Assembly (NCBI GenBank): GCA_031277095.1
Contig: JAISLU010000071.1
Span: forward strand, 47,843 to 111,842
Reading direction: 5' to 3'
Source: Synergistaceae bacterium
Lineage (GTDB): Bacteria; Synergistota; Synergistia; Synergistales; Aminobacteriaceae
Length of the DNA stretch: 64,000 nucleotides
The translations under genes were made by a program, and so were the position numbers. Below the pieces are notes generated by a model that saw only the letters and a list, made by a program, of their open reading frames with translations, had not been told where the DNA came from and searched no databases. Positions 55,534 through 64,000 of the stretch are shown one piece after another (position 1 is the stretch's first letter; every line of letters begins with the position of its first letter).

Positions 55534-57312
55534 ATGTCCTTTACAGCCAACAGGAGTCGGGACCGGGTCGGAAAATCCGTGAAGTTTATCGCCATTTCCC
55601 TGCTCCTCGCCGCGTTGGCCCTGCTTGCCCCCTGGGAGGCCCAGGCCCGGACGGGCACCCTTTATAAGGGGAACACCGTCTTGGGGGCGATCCCCGTGAT
55701 GGATGGAGAGAGAGAACTCGTCATCTCCATAGCGGACGCGGGGGCGCTTTTGGGGTTGAACGCCGCGGTGGCAGGGGAAGAACTGCTGCTCACCCGCGGG
55801 GCCGACAGGCTGAGGATCGTGTTAAATGCCGTCGCGGCCTGGTATAACACTCAGTTGGTACCGCTCTATGGGGCCAGTTACGTTCAGGACGGAAGATGGT
55901 GGCTGGACGTTCCCTCCTCTTTGAGCCTTTTGCAGCGCTTTGCGGGGCGCGGAAGCGGGGACAGGCTCCGCGTGGAAGACGGCGGAGCCGCAAAAGGAAG
56001 TTCCCGAGAAGTTTCCCCGAAAGTTTCCCAAACAGCTTCCCAAGAAACTTTCAAGGGAAGCTCTAAAGGAAGCTCCAAGGGAAACGAGGTGTCTAATGTC
56101 CCGCCGGCGAAGCGGGTTACCGTCGTCTCGGAGCCCGTGAAAACGCCAGAGACAGGGGGAAACATAGACAAAAATCTTTCGGCGCCTCCTTCCGTTCAGC
56201 CTCCAGCGCAGCCTCCTGTTCAATCCTCCGCCGCCCAGGCGGCAGGGGAAATTCTGGCCATTCGCTGGAGTACTTCCCGTGAAAAGATCCGCATGGTTGC
56301 CGATTGCGGCGAGGGGACCAATCCGGAAATAAAAGTCGCTTCGGGGAAGATCTCAATGACGTTCACAAAGGTGGCGGACAGCTTCAAGGGCCTCCCTTCC
56401 CCCTACGACAACGTCAGGGCGGAGCTTGCCAGCGACGCGAAGGGGGTTACACTCACTTTCTCCGCCGCCAACGTCAGGGTGGAGAAGTTGATTTTGGACA
56501 ATCCCAGGCGCATCGTTCTAGACTTCATTTTCCCGTCCTCCTCCCATATCCGGGAGACCGCGCCCCCCCAACAGGCCGAAGCGGCCGCGGCCGCAAAAAC
56601 TCCAGAGACCTGGCGGGAGGCGCCGAAAAAGCAGGGCAAACTTCTCGTGGTTCTGGACCCCGGCCACGGCGGCAAAGACCCGGGAGCGGTAGGAAACGGC
56701 CTTAGAGAAAAGGACATCAACCTCGCCATTGGCCTGAAGATGGAAAAGGTCTTGAAAAACAAGGGATTCAACGTCAAAATGACGCGAAATACAGACGTTT
56801 ACCTGAAGCTCCAGGAGCGGACGGATATCGCCAACAAGGCGAACGCGGACATGTTCGTCAGCATCCACGTCAATTCTCTGCCGCCGGGAAAGAACTCCTC
56901 CGGGTTCGAGATCTACCTGATGGCGCTGCCCACGGACAAGGACGCCTTGGCTTTGGCGAAAATCGAGAACCGGGAATATGTGGAAGACAAAAGCGCCAAC
57001 GGCGAAATTTCGGACCGCAGAACGGAGCTTTTGCTGAAGATTTTGGGAGACATGCAGCAAAACAACAAAATCAACGAAAGCACCGTTGTGGCCGAAGTTC
57101 TTTTCAAATCCGGCAACCGTCAGGGCATCCCCATGAAACGTGTGGCCCAGGCCCCGTTTTTTGTCCTCCGGGGCGCGGGTATGCCGGCCGTTTTGCTGGA
57201 GACAGGCTTTATCACCAACGTCAAAGAAGCGAAGCTGCTGGCGCATCCCGGTTATCAGCAGAAGATCGCCGATGCGATGGCGGAAGGCATTCAGAATTAT
57301 TTCAAGCCATAG
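55534..57312 (+). CDS. N-acetylmuramoyl-L-alanine amidase with AMIN domain
   Basis: LLVVLDPGHGGKDPGAVGNGLREKDINLAIGLKMEKVL...MFVSIHVNSLPP...PAVLLETGFITN; AMIN-like LILDNPRRIVLDF. Confidence 0.92.
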   Translation: MSFTANRSRDRVGKSVKFIAISLLLAALALLAPWEAQARTGTLYKGNTVLGAIPVMDGERELVISIADAGALLGLNAAVAGEELLLTRGADRLRIVLNAVAAWYNTQLVPLYGASYVQDGRWWLDVPSSLSLLQRFAGRGSGDRLRVEDGGAAKGSSREVSPKVSQTASQETFKGSSKGSSKGNEVSNVPPAKRVTVVSEPVKTPETGGNIDKNLSAPPSVQPPAQPPVQSSAAQAAGEILAIRWSTSREKIRMVADCGEGTNPEIKVASGKISMTFTKVADSFKGLPSPYDNVRAELASDAKGVTLTFSAANVRVEKLILDNPRRIVLDFIFPSSSHIRETAPPQQAEAAAAAKTPETWREAPKKQGKLLVVLDPGHGGKDPGAVGNGLREKDINLAIGLKMEKVLKNKGFNVKMTRNTDVYLKLQERTDIANKANADMFVSIHVNSLPPGKNSSGFEIYLMALPTDKDALALAKIENREYVEDKSANGEISDRRTELLLKILGDMQQNNKINESTVVAEVLFKSGNRQGIPMKRVAQAPFFVLRGAGMPAVLLETGFITNVKEAKLLAHPGYQQKIADAMAEGIQNYFKP

Positions 57313-57324
57313 AAATCGAAGAGG

Positions 57325-58068
57325 GTGAAAAACATGGCCCGTCGTAAAGACGACAGCCCCTCCTCGCGGTATCGGGAGGAGTTGATGGAGCGGGAGATCG
57401 AAGAGCGCATAGAGACAAAACGCAAACATTCTTCCCATTTTTCGGAACCGCAAAGGCGCGAAAAGAACAAGACCAAACCCCCCATTCTTCTGCGCGTCTT
57501 GACGTGGTGCGGAGTGATTTTGCTGTGCTTCGTGGGAGGGTACCTCGGGACCTCCTACTTGCTGAAGGTGCTGGACCAACCCATCTTCGACAAGCGGGAG
57601 AAGGGCGGGCCAAGTGAAAAAAGTGAAAATTATGCCGCCGCTTTTCTCAGCCCCGACAGTTCCGCCGACCCCAAGCTGGACATGCAGAAAGTCGTTCTTT
57701 CTCTTTTTTATCCGAAAGGCAGCGATTTGGTGCAGGAGAAGGCCGAGATCATCGCCCATACCCGGGAGGACAACATTCGGGAGGCGGTTCTCCGGCTCCT
57801 CCGGGGCAGCGGATTTTTCAACGACGAGACCTACGTGAAACATGTCTTCAGGAACGTGGACGTGGTTTATTTGGATTTTTCCAGCGCTTTTCTCCCCGCC
57901 TTGAACGCCGCCGGCGCCGAGGCCAGTACGCTTTTCATCACAGGCGTCGTGCGCACGATGCGCGAGAATTTTTCTCCGATAACCAAAGTGCGTTTTCTCG
58001 TGAACTCCCAAGTCGTGAACGCAGGGGCCCCCGTGGATCTGACGGCGGTCTGGCAGTTGTCCAGGTGA
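57325..58068 (+). CDS. GerMN domain-containing membrane protein
   Basis: N-terminal TM; LSLFYPKGSDLVQEKAEIIAHTREDNIREAVLRLLRG...VYLDFSSAFLPALNAAGAEASTLFITGVVRTMRENFSPITKVRFLVNSQVV. Confidence 0.85.
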   Translation: MKNMARRKDDSPSSRYREELMEREIEERIETKRKHSSHFSEPQRREKNKTKPPILLRVLTWCGVILLCFVGGYLGTSYLLKVLDQPIFDKREKGGPSEKSENYAAAFLSPDSSADPKLDMQKVVLSLFYPKGSDLVQEKAEIIAHTREDNIREAVLRLLRGSGFFNDETYVKHVFRNVDVVYLDFSSAFLPALNAAGAEASTLFITGVVRTMRENFSPITKVRFLVNSQVVNAGAPVDLTAVWQLSR

Positions 58069-58787
58069 CGCGCTTGTTTTTCAAATCCCTTCTATTGGCG
58101 ACCGGCAACCGCGGCAAATACAGAGAATTTCTGGATCTGCTTCCTCCCTCTGTGATGGGGGAGCTTCTTTTCGCTCCAGACGCCCTGGGGCGAAAAGCGG
58201 CGCGCCAGGACCTGGGCGAGAACGGATTGGACGTGAAAAAATCCAGTGGGGAAAAATCCAGTGGGGAAAATTTTACTGTGGGAAATTTTACTGTGGAAGA
58301 AACGGGCAGTACCTACGCCATGAATGCCTTCTTGAAAGCGCAGGGGTGGGCCCTCGCTTCCGGGCTTCCCAGCCTGGGAGACGACAGCGGCATAGAGGTG
58401 GAGGCCCTTTCTTGGGCTCCGGGGGTAAGATCCGCCCGAATCGTGGAAGGAAGCGACGCGGACCGTAATCGGTGGCTTTTGTCGCAGATGGACAAGCTCG
58501 AGAAGATGAACACGGGGGAGAACTCCAGGCGCGCCCGTTTCGTCGCGGCGGTGGCCTTGTCCGTTCCTTTTTCCCCCGCCGAGGGAGAGTGGACGATCAT
58601 TTGCGAAGGCGCCTGCGACGGGCACCTGGGGGAACGGGAAGCCGGCGGGCATGGCTTTGGCTACGATTCCATTTTCATTCCCGACGGCTACGATGTATCC
58701 TTTGGAGAACTGCCCTCCGCCGTGAAAAACAAAATATCCCACCGGGCGAAAGCCGTACAGGCCCTTGTGGAGATATTGCTTTCTTAA
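58065..58787 (+). CDS. XTP/dITP diphosphatase (RdgB/HAM1 family)
   Basis: LLATGNRGKYREFLDLL...GLPSLGDDSGIEVEALSWAPGVRSARI...HGFGYDSIFIPDGYDVSFGEL...KNKISHRAKAVQAL. Confidence 0.93.
   Translation: MTRLFFKSLLLATGNRGKYREFLDLLPPSVMGELLFAPDALGRKAARQDLGENGLDVKKSSGEKSSGENFTVGNFTVEETGSTYAMNAFLKAQGWALASGLPSLGDDSGIEVEALSWAPGVRSARIVEGSDADRNRWLLSQMDKLEKMNTGENSRRARFVAAVALSVPFSPAEGEWTIICEGACDGHLGEREAGGHGFGYDSIFIPDGYDVSFGELPSAVKNKISHRAKAVQALVEILLS
58240..58299 (+). repeat. Two adjacent 15 bp in-frame tandem duplications inside rdgB-like gene
   Basis: aatccagtggggaaa x2, then attttactgtggga(a) x2; protein KSSGEKSSGE-NFTVGNFTVE. Confidence 0.93.
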
Positions 58788-58822
58788 ATATAACGCCCGA
58801 GGGCGAGGCCCCGTCGGCCGGT

Positions 58823-59728
58823 TCAACGCAGTGAAACAGGTTGGAGCCCGGCAGATAGGACCTCGGACAGGGTGGGGATGGACGAGGACGCGCCCTTGCG
58901 GGATACGGCCAGGGAGGACGCTATCGATGCCAGGCGCAGTGCCTCGGCGATAGGCTTATCCGCGGCCAGGGAGGCGATGAAGTAGCCCAAAAAAGTGTCG
59001 CCGGCGGCGGTGGTGTCCACGACCTTCACCTCGTACACGCCATGACCCAGAACCTCATTCGCGTCTTTGTAAAGGGCTCCGTCGCCGCCCAAGGTGAGAA
59101 CCACAGAGGCCCTGGGGAAGCGAGACCTCATTTCATTCAAAATTTCCTCCGGTTTGTCTTTCCCAGAAAGGCCGTTTCCCTCTATTTCGTTGAGTACGAA
59201 GCAGTCCACCCGGTCCAGAGGATAGCGCGCCACCTCGGGGCTAAAAGGCGCGGGATTGAAGACCAGGTAAAGCCCTCGGGCGGCTGCCGACTCCATCATG
59301 TAGGCGATTTCGTTCACCTCGTTTTGCAGCACCAGGAAGTCGCCTTTCCCGAACCCGGAAAACGCCCTGTCGATGTAGGCCCGGTCCAACTCTCGGTTGG
59401 CGCCGCCAAAGAGGAGGATACAGTTTTCGCCTTTGCCGTCGACCTGAATGATGGCGTGTCCCGTGTTCGTGCCGGAGGAGTCCACCCTGTCCACGTTCAC
59501 CCCCGCCCTTTCCATCAGCTCCGCCATCCCCCGTCCGTCGCCGCCGGTCCTCCCCGCGTGAAAAACAGACGCGCCGGCCCGGGCGAGGGCGATGGACTGG
59601 TTCAGCCCCTTGCCTCCCGGAAAAATATTCAGGGCCGTGGCCGAGAGGGTCTCGCCGGGCCGAACGAAATGCCGGACATCGTAAACATAGTCGATATTGA
59701 TAGAGCCGATGTTCAATACTCTGCGCAT
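58823..59728 (-). CDS. rbsK: Ribokinase (PfkB family)
   Basis: NIDYVYDVRHFVRPGETLSATALNIFPGGKGLNQSIALARAG...VVDTTAAGDTFLGYF. Confidence 0.92.
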   Translation of the reverse strand: MRRVLNIGSINIDYVYDVRHFVRPGETLSATALNIFPGGKGLNQSIALARAGASVFHAGRTGGDGRGMAELMERAGVNVDRVDSSGTNTGHAIIQVDGKGENCILLFGGANRELDRAYIDRAFSGFGKGDFLVLQNEVNEIAYMMESAAARGLYLVFNPAPFSPEVARYPLDRVDCFVLNEIEGNGLSGKDKPEEILNEMRSRFPRASVVLTLGGDGALYKDANEVLGHGVYEVKVVDTTAAGDTFLGYFIASLAADKPIAEALRLASIASSLAVSRKGASSSIPTLSEVLSAGLQPVSLR

Positions 59729-59767
59729 AGCTATTCCCCTTTTTGAAAAACTCTTCTCCTTTGAATT

Positions 59768-61042
59768 TTAAGGTTTACGAGTACGGTCCAACCCAGCGTA
59801 GACGAGATCCCAGAACTTGTCTCCATCCACCGCGTTGACAATGCGAACTTTTTGCGTTCCGACAGGACCTTGATTCGCGTAACCTAGGCTTCTGCCGTAG
59901 TCGATATTGTAATTGGTGTCGACGTCGATCCACCAATCGAAATATCCGGTTGCGTCCAGGTTTTCGTCGTAAGGCAAAACGATGTCGTTGTTATCGATCT
60001 CGCCGATCAGGATGCCCGCGGTTATGGCATCCCATACGTAAGAATCTGCCGTAGAACCGGGAGCGGCGAAAGCGGCGTATTTTTTCTCGAACATCGCTTT
60101 GATGCCGGGGGCGATACCGGGCAAATTGACGATTTTTTTATACTCTTTGGGGGTAAAGTGCAGTTTTTTGCATGCGTCGAGCGGTACGACGTACTGAGTG
60201 ATCTTATCTTCGCCTAAGGCGGTTTTGCCCCATGGAGTACGCAGGGCGAACTTCGCGGCCTCCGGATCGAACCACCAGTTGAACTCACCCGCCGGAGTCG
60301 TGTTGCCCGCTACGTTTATCGCGCCTCCCATGTAAATGACCTTCTTGACCTTGGAAATGATGGTCGGGTCCAGCATCACGGCCATTTGAAGATTCGTGCA
60401 GGGCCCGATGGCGACAATCGTTATTTCGTCGGGATATTTGTTCACCATTTCGACGATGAACTCGGAGGCGTGCCGATACTTTCCGCGGAAACCCCCTCCC
60501 TCATTTTTTTCGAGGTCGTATTTGGGCTCTTCGCCGTAATTCGCTTTATAAACGGTCTTCCACCCCAATTCCGGAGAAGGGTCGACCGGCTCCTTGTGAC
60601 CCCAGGACGAAAATGCTCCGGCATAGGTGAATTCCCCGATTCCAAAGAGTTTGCTCTCGTAACCGGACCATTCCAGCCCCGTGACCGAGGGAGGCGCGAC
60701 TGCCTCGTAACGCCCTGCCCTCATCGGCCATCGGGCTCCCGCCACAATAGGCACGTCCTTCAGGCCGGCGAATTCCAGTTGGCGAATACCGGCGGAAAGC
60801 CCGTCTTGAAGCCACTGGTTGCCCGCCACGACCGTCACGCCCAAGAGTTCGATCTTGGGGTGATTCGCCAACATAAGCATCGCCACGCCATCGTCGAAAA
60901 GCTCCACCATATCCGAATCCAAAATAACTTTTTCCCCAGAAAGCGCCGAGTGGGTTCCAGTTAAAACGACAAACACCATCAAGAAACTTGCAATCAAGGT
61001 TTTACATCTCACTTTTTTCGTGCCTCCTAAAAGTTTCGACAA
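59768..61042 (-). CDS. Secreted nucleoside hydrolase (IU-NH family)
   Basis: Signal peptide; VILDSDMVELFDDGVAMLMLANHPKIELLGVTVVAGN; ITIVAIGPCTNLQMAVMLDP; IYMGGAINVAGNTTPAGEFNWWFDPEAA. Confidence 0.9.
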   Translation of the reverse strand: MSKLLGGTKKVRCKTLIASFLMVFVVLTGTHSALSGEKVILDSDMVELFDDGVAMLMLANHPKIELLGVTVVAGNQWLQDGLSAGIRQLEFAGLKDVPIVAGARWPMRAGRYEAVAPPSVTGLEWSGYESKLFGIGEFTYAGAFSSWGHKEPVDPSPELGWKTVYKANYGEEPKYDLEKNEGGGFRGKYRHASEFIVEMVNKYPDEITIVAIGPCTNLQMAVMLDPTIISKVKKVIYMGGAINVAGNTTPAGEFNWWFDPEAAKFALRTPWGKTALGEDKITQYVVPLDACKKLHFTPKEYKKIVNLPGIAPGIKAMFEKKYAAFAAPGSTADSYVWDAITAGILIGEIDNNDIVLPYDENLDATGYFDWWIDVDTNYNIDYGRSLGYANQGPVGTQKVRIVNAVDGDKFWDLVYAGLDRTRKP

Positions 61043-61063
61043 AACGAAACGGCCGTTGCTGGC

Positions 61064-62035
61064 TTACGACAGCGTAAGAGAAAGTTTCGCCCTGTAAGTA
61101 TCCAGGACCACGGCACCCACGATGATCGCCCCGGTCACGATCTGCCGCGCGAAATCGCTCATCCCCAGAAGCAAGAGGCCGTTGTTCAGAACGCCGATGA
61201 TGGCCGCGCCGAAGAGGGTCCCCATAAGGCTTCCCTTTCCGCCGCTCATACTGGTGCCCCCTATGACCACCGCGGCTATGGCGGACAGCTCGAACCCGTT
61301 GCCCAGTATGGGGGAGGCGATGTTTAACCGCAGCATGTACAAAATTGCCGCCATGCCCACCGTCGCCCCGCATATGACAAACGCGGCGACTTTATAGATT
61401 TTCGTGTTGTGCCCGGAAAGCCGGACCGCTTCTTCGTTGTTTCCGATGGCGTAGATCATGCGCCCGAAGACGGTCTTTTCCAGAATGAAGTGCCCCACCG
61501 CCACCAGGAGTATGGCCATCATGAAGATGACGGGTATCCCAAAGCAGGAGAGGGTCCCGAAAGAGTTGAACGCCCTGGGAAAGGAGAAGATCGTCCGGGA
61601 TCCGCTCACCTGCAGCGCCGCGCCGCGGGCCATGTTCAGCATCCCCAGAGTGACGACGAAAGAGTGTATTTTCCACCGCTCGCAGACCCAACCGTTGAAA
61701 AGGCCGCATGCCATGCCCGCCGCCATCGAGGCCAGCACGGCCAGAAAGATGGCGCTTCCCGGAGGGAGGGACTTTTCTGTAATGACCAAACCGGCGAGGA
61801 TCGTACACAGAGCCAGCACCGAACCCACGGACAGGTCTATCCCTCCCAAGAGGATCACGAAGGTCATCCCCACCGCTATCACCGTGTTGATGCTTATTTG
61901 AGTGAAAATATTCGAGATGTTGTTGATGGACGCGAAGGCCGGAACGAAATAGGAGAACAGAAAGCAGAGCAGTACAAGAACCAACCCGATCCCGGCCTCG
62001 TTGAGCATCAGATAGACGATGCGCTTGGTGTTCAT
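61064..62035 (-). CDS. Ribose-type ABC transporter permease
   Basis: TFVILLGGIDLSVGSVLALCTILAGLV...SAIAAVVIGGTSMSGGKGSLMGTLFGA. Confidence 0.93.
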   Translation of the reverse strand: MNTKRIVYLMLNEAGIGLVLVLLCFLFSYFVPAFASINNISNIFTQISINTVIAVGMTFVILLGGIDLSVGSVLALCTILAGLVITEKSLPPGSAIFLAVLASMAAGMACGLFNGWVCERWKIHSFVVTLGMLNMARGAALQVSGSRTIFSFPRAFNSFGTLSCFGIPVIFMMAILLVAVGHFILEKTVFGRMIYAIGNNEEAVRLSGHNTKIYKVAAFVICGATVGMAAILYMLRLNIASPILGNGFELSAIAAVVIGGTSMSGGKGSLMGTLFGAAIIGVLNNGLLLLGMSDFARQIVTGAIIVGAVVLDTYRAKLSLTLS

Positions 62036-63567
62036 TCCGCGTCGCTCCCTTCATGCGATACCCGATACGCGTATTCCAAAATTTTCTCCTGCTGGAAGTC
62101 GCGGCGCAAAACCTCGCCGGACACGGCGCCGTTGGAGAAAACCACGATCCTGTGACAGATACCGACGAGTTCGTTCAGGTCCGAGGAGACGATCACAATT
62201 CCCTTGCCCTCCGCGAGAAGCCGCCAGAGAAGCAAGTATATCTCGTATTTCGCCCCCACGTCGATGCCCCGGGTGGGCTCGTCGAAGATCAGCACCCTGG
62301 CGTCCCGGAGAATCCACTTCGCCAGAACCACCTTCTGCTGGTTCCCCCCCGACAGGTTCCGAGTCAACTGGAGCATGGACGGCGTCTTTATGGCCAGCTC
62401 GGTCGCCATATTTTCGGCCGCGGCCCGTTCCTTTTTTTTGTCGATCAACCCCAAACGCGAGAATTTATCCAGGGCGGCCAGGGAAATATTGGCCTCCACG
62501 GACATGTCCAGAACGAGCCCCTGAGATTTTCTGTCCTCGGTGAGCAGACATATCCCCTCCCTCACCGCGTCCCCCGGCGACGCGACGTTCAGTAGCCTGC
62601 CCTCCAGGGACACCGAGCCGCCGAATTTTTTGTCCGCGCCGAAAACGGCTCTCACCGTTTCTGTTCTCCGGGAACCCACAAGTCCCGAAATCCCCAAGAT
62701 CTCTCCTTTTTTCAAATGGAAGGATATCTCGTGCGGGCTGCTGGCGATACGAAGGCCCTTCACCTCCAGCAGCGGTTCGTCGGTGGGCTCGGGAGAATCC
62801 ATAAAAGGGTATTCGGCGTCCATTTGCCGTCCCACCATCATGGAGACGATCCGGGGAATGTCGATCTCCTCGGTTTTCTTCGTACCCACAAGTTCCCCGT
62901 TGCGCAGAACCGTGATACGGTCGCCGATCTCGTAGATCTCCTTCAGGTGGTGGGAGATGTAAATGACGGTCAGTCCCTGTCGTTTCTCGGTTCTGATGAT
63001 CTCGAAAAGGCGGGAAATCTCCCCGGGGGACAAGGTGGCTGTAGGCTCGTCCAGAATCAGCACCCGACACTTGGAGGACACGGCTTTGGCGATCTCCACA
63101 AGCTGCATCTGGGCCACGCCCAAAAGCTCCACCGGCGCCCAGGGGTCCACGTCCAACCCTACCCGCCTCAAGGTCTCCACCGCGTCCCGAAAGAGCTTTT
63201 TCCTGTCGACCCATATCCCTCCCCTGCGAGGGAGCCGGTCGAAAAAGATATTTTCGGCCACCGACAGATAGGAGAGAAGGTTGAACTCCTGATAGACCAC
63301 GCGAATGCCCTTGTCGATGGCCTCCCGGGGAGTGCGGGGGGAGTAGGGATCGCCGGCCAGGACCATCGTACCGCCGTCGGGGGCGTAAATACCGCAGATG
63401 ATTTTGATCAGCGTGGACTTGCCGGCCCCGTTTTCTCCCACCAAAACGTGGACCTCCCCCTTTCGGACGGATAGACTCACATCCGAAAGGGCCCGGACGC
63501 CGGGAAAATATTTCGACAGGTTCCGTATAGAAAGGATGTCCGGCTCCATTTCATACCCCCCAAACAT
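62032..63567 (-). CDS. Ribose-type sugar ABC transporter, duplicated ATP-binding protein
   Basis: LVGENGAGKSTLIKIICGIYAPDGG; LILDEPTATLSPGEISRLFEII; NLSGGNQQKVVLAKWILRDARVLIFDEPTRGIDVGAKYEIY. Confidence 0.95.
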   Translation of the reverse strand: MFGGYEMEPDILSIRNLSKYFPGVRALSDVSLSVRKGEVHVLVGENGAGKSTLIKIICGIYAPDGGTMVLAGDPYSPRTPREAIDKGIRVVYQEFNLLSYLSVAENIFFDRLPRRGGIWVDRKKLFRDAVETLRRVGLDVDPWAPVELLGVAQMQLVEIAKAVSSKCRVLILDEPTATLSPGEISRLFEIIRTEKRQGLTVIYISHHLKEIYEIGDRITVLRNGELVGTKKTEEIDIPRIVSMMVGRQMDAEYPFMDSPEPTDEPLLEVKGLRIASSPHEISFHLKKGEILGISGLVGSRRTETVRAVFGADKKFGGSVSLEGRLLNVASPGDAVREGICLLTEDRKSQGLVLDMSVEANISLAALDKFSRLGLIDKKKERAAAENMATELAIKTPSMLQLTRNLSGGNQQKVVLAKWILRDARVLIFDEPTRGIDVGAKYEIYLLLWRLLAEGKGIVIVSSDLNELVGICHRIVVFSNGAVSGEVLRRDFQQEKILEYAYRVSHEGSDAE

Positions 63568-64000
63568 GAATATCTCTTGCCGTGCCTATTTCCGGGCGTT
63601 GAATATGGTCGTAAATCTTTTCATCCCAGCCGCGCCCGGCTCGTTCGTCGCAGACAATCAAGTGGGCCTCCTCCGCTCCGGACTGTTCCGCGTAGCGGGC
63701 CGTCTGCTCCAATCCTTCGGAAAGCGCCCTCTCTGGGTCGTGAGAGGAAGGGCGGATCGTTTTCAGCTCCAGCACGATTCTTTGTTCACGCTGCTCCCGT
63801 CTGTCCGCGCCCCGAGGGTAGCGCCAGCGGACCAGCAGGTCCACGCGGCCGCTTCCCAATGCGTATTCCCGCCCGATCAGACCGCCGCCGTTGACGATCC
63901 GCTGTAAAAACGCCTGCAGCAATAATTGAAATCCCGCTTCTTTGTAGTCGAAACGCTCCAGCCAGCTCTCGGAGTTTTCTCTGAAAAACTGCTGAAAGGC
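63551..64000 (-). CDS. C-terminal part of an AAA-ATPase-like/PD-(D/E)XK nuclease-superfamily protein, runs off the window
   Basis: Open frame continues to the edge: AFQQFFRENSESWLERFDYKEAGFQLLLQAFLQRIVNGGGLIGREYALGSGRVDLLVRWRYP...RIVLELKTIR (D-x-n-E-x-K). Confidence 0.65.
   Translation of the reverse strand, partial: AFQQFFRENSESWLERFDYKEAGFQLLLQAFLQRIVNGGGLIGREYALGSGRVDLLVRWRYPRGADRREQREQRIVLELKTIRPSSHDPERALSEGLEQTARYAEQSGAEEAHLIVCDERAGRGWDEKIYDHIQRPEIGTARDIHVWGV

Overview
The window reads as a GC-rich bacterial chromosome segment, most likely from Synergistota (inferred from three proteins with Synergist-CTERM-like tails). Most of it is ordinary housekeeping DNA: coaX, rlmN, rlmH, ybaB-recR-sbcD-sbcC, yebC-ruvC-ruvA-ruvB, a nucleoside kinase plus adenine deaminase, proC, polA, gltX, a membrane pyrophosphatase, ahpC-FIST-hybrid kinase, rsmA, cheW, threonine aldolase, an AMIN/amidase-GerMN-RdgB run, and a ribose/nucleoside ABC cluster with ribokinase and nucleoside hydrolase. 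No rRNA, tRNA, CRISPR array, prophage or intact transposase was recognised. The most unusual signal is pervasive short tandem duplication. Arrays of 9-18 bp units, very often 15 bp, each with its own local sequence, occur in promoter/intergenic DNA and, in frame, inside conserved proteins (RecR, SbcD, SbcC, RlmN, YebC, RdgB, S8 protease and others). Further signals are: a ~100 bp MITE-like dispersed repeat with TATAGTS termini, next to a decayed HigBA-like toxin-antitoxin locus, next to a decapitated membrane ORF and between ruvA and ruvB; a 67 bp structured tandem repeat; a hemerythrin-CheX-like fusion; a split FIST/hybrid-kinase operon behind a peroxiredoxin; and a Schlafen/AlbA-like protein with a long Glu-Pro pentapeptide tract. 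All calls are by eye, with no database search.
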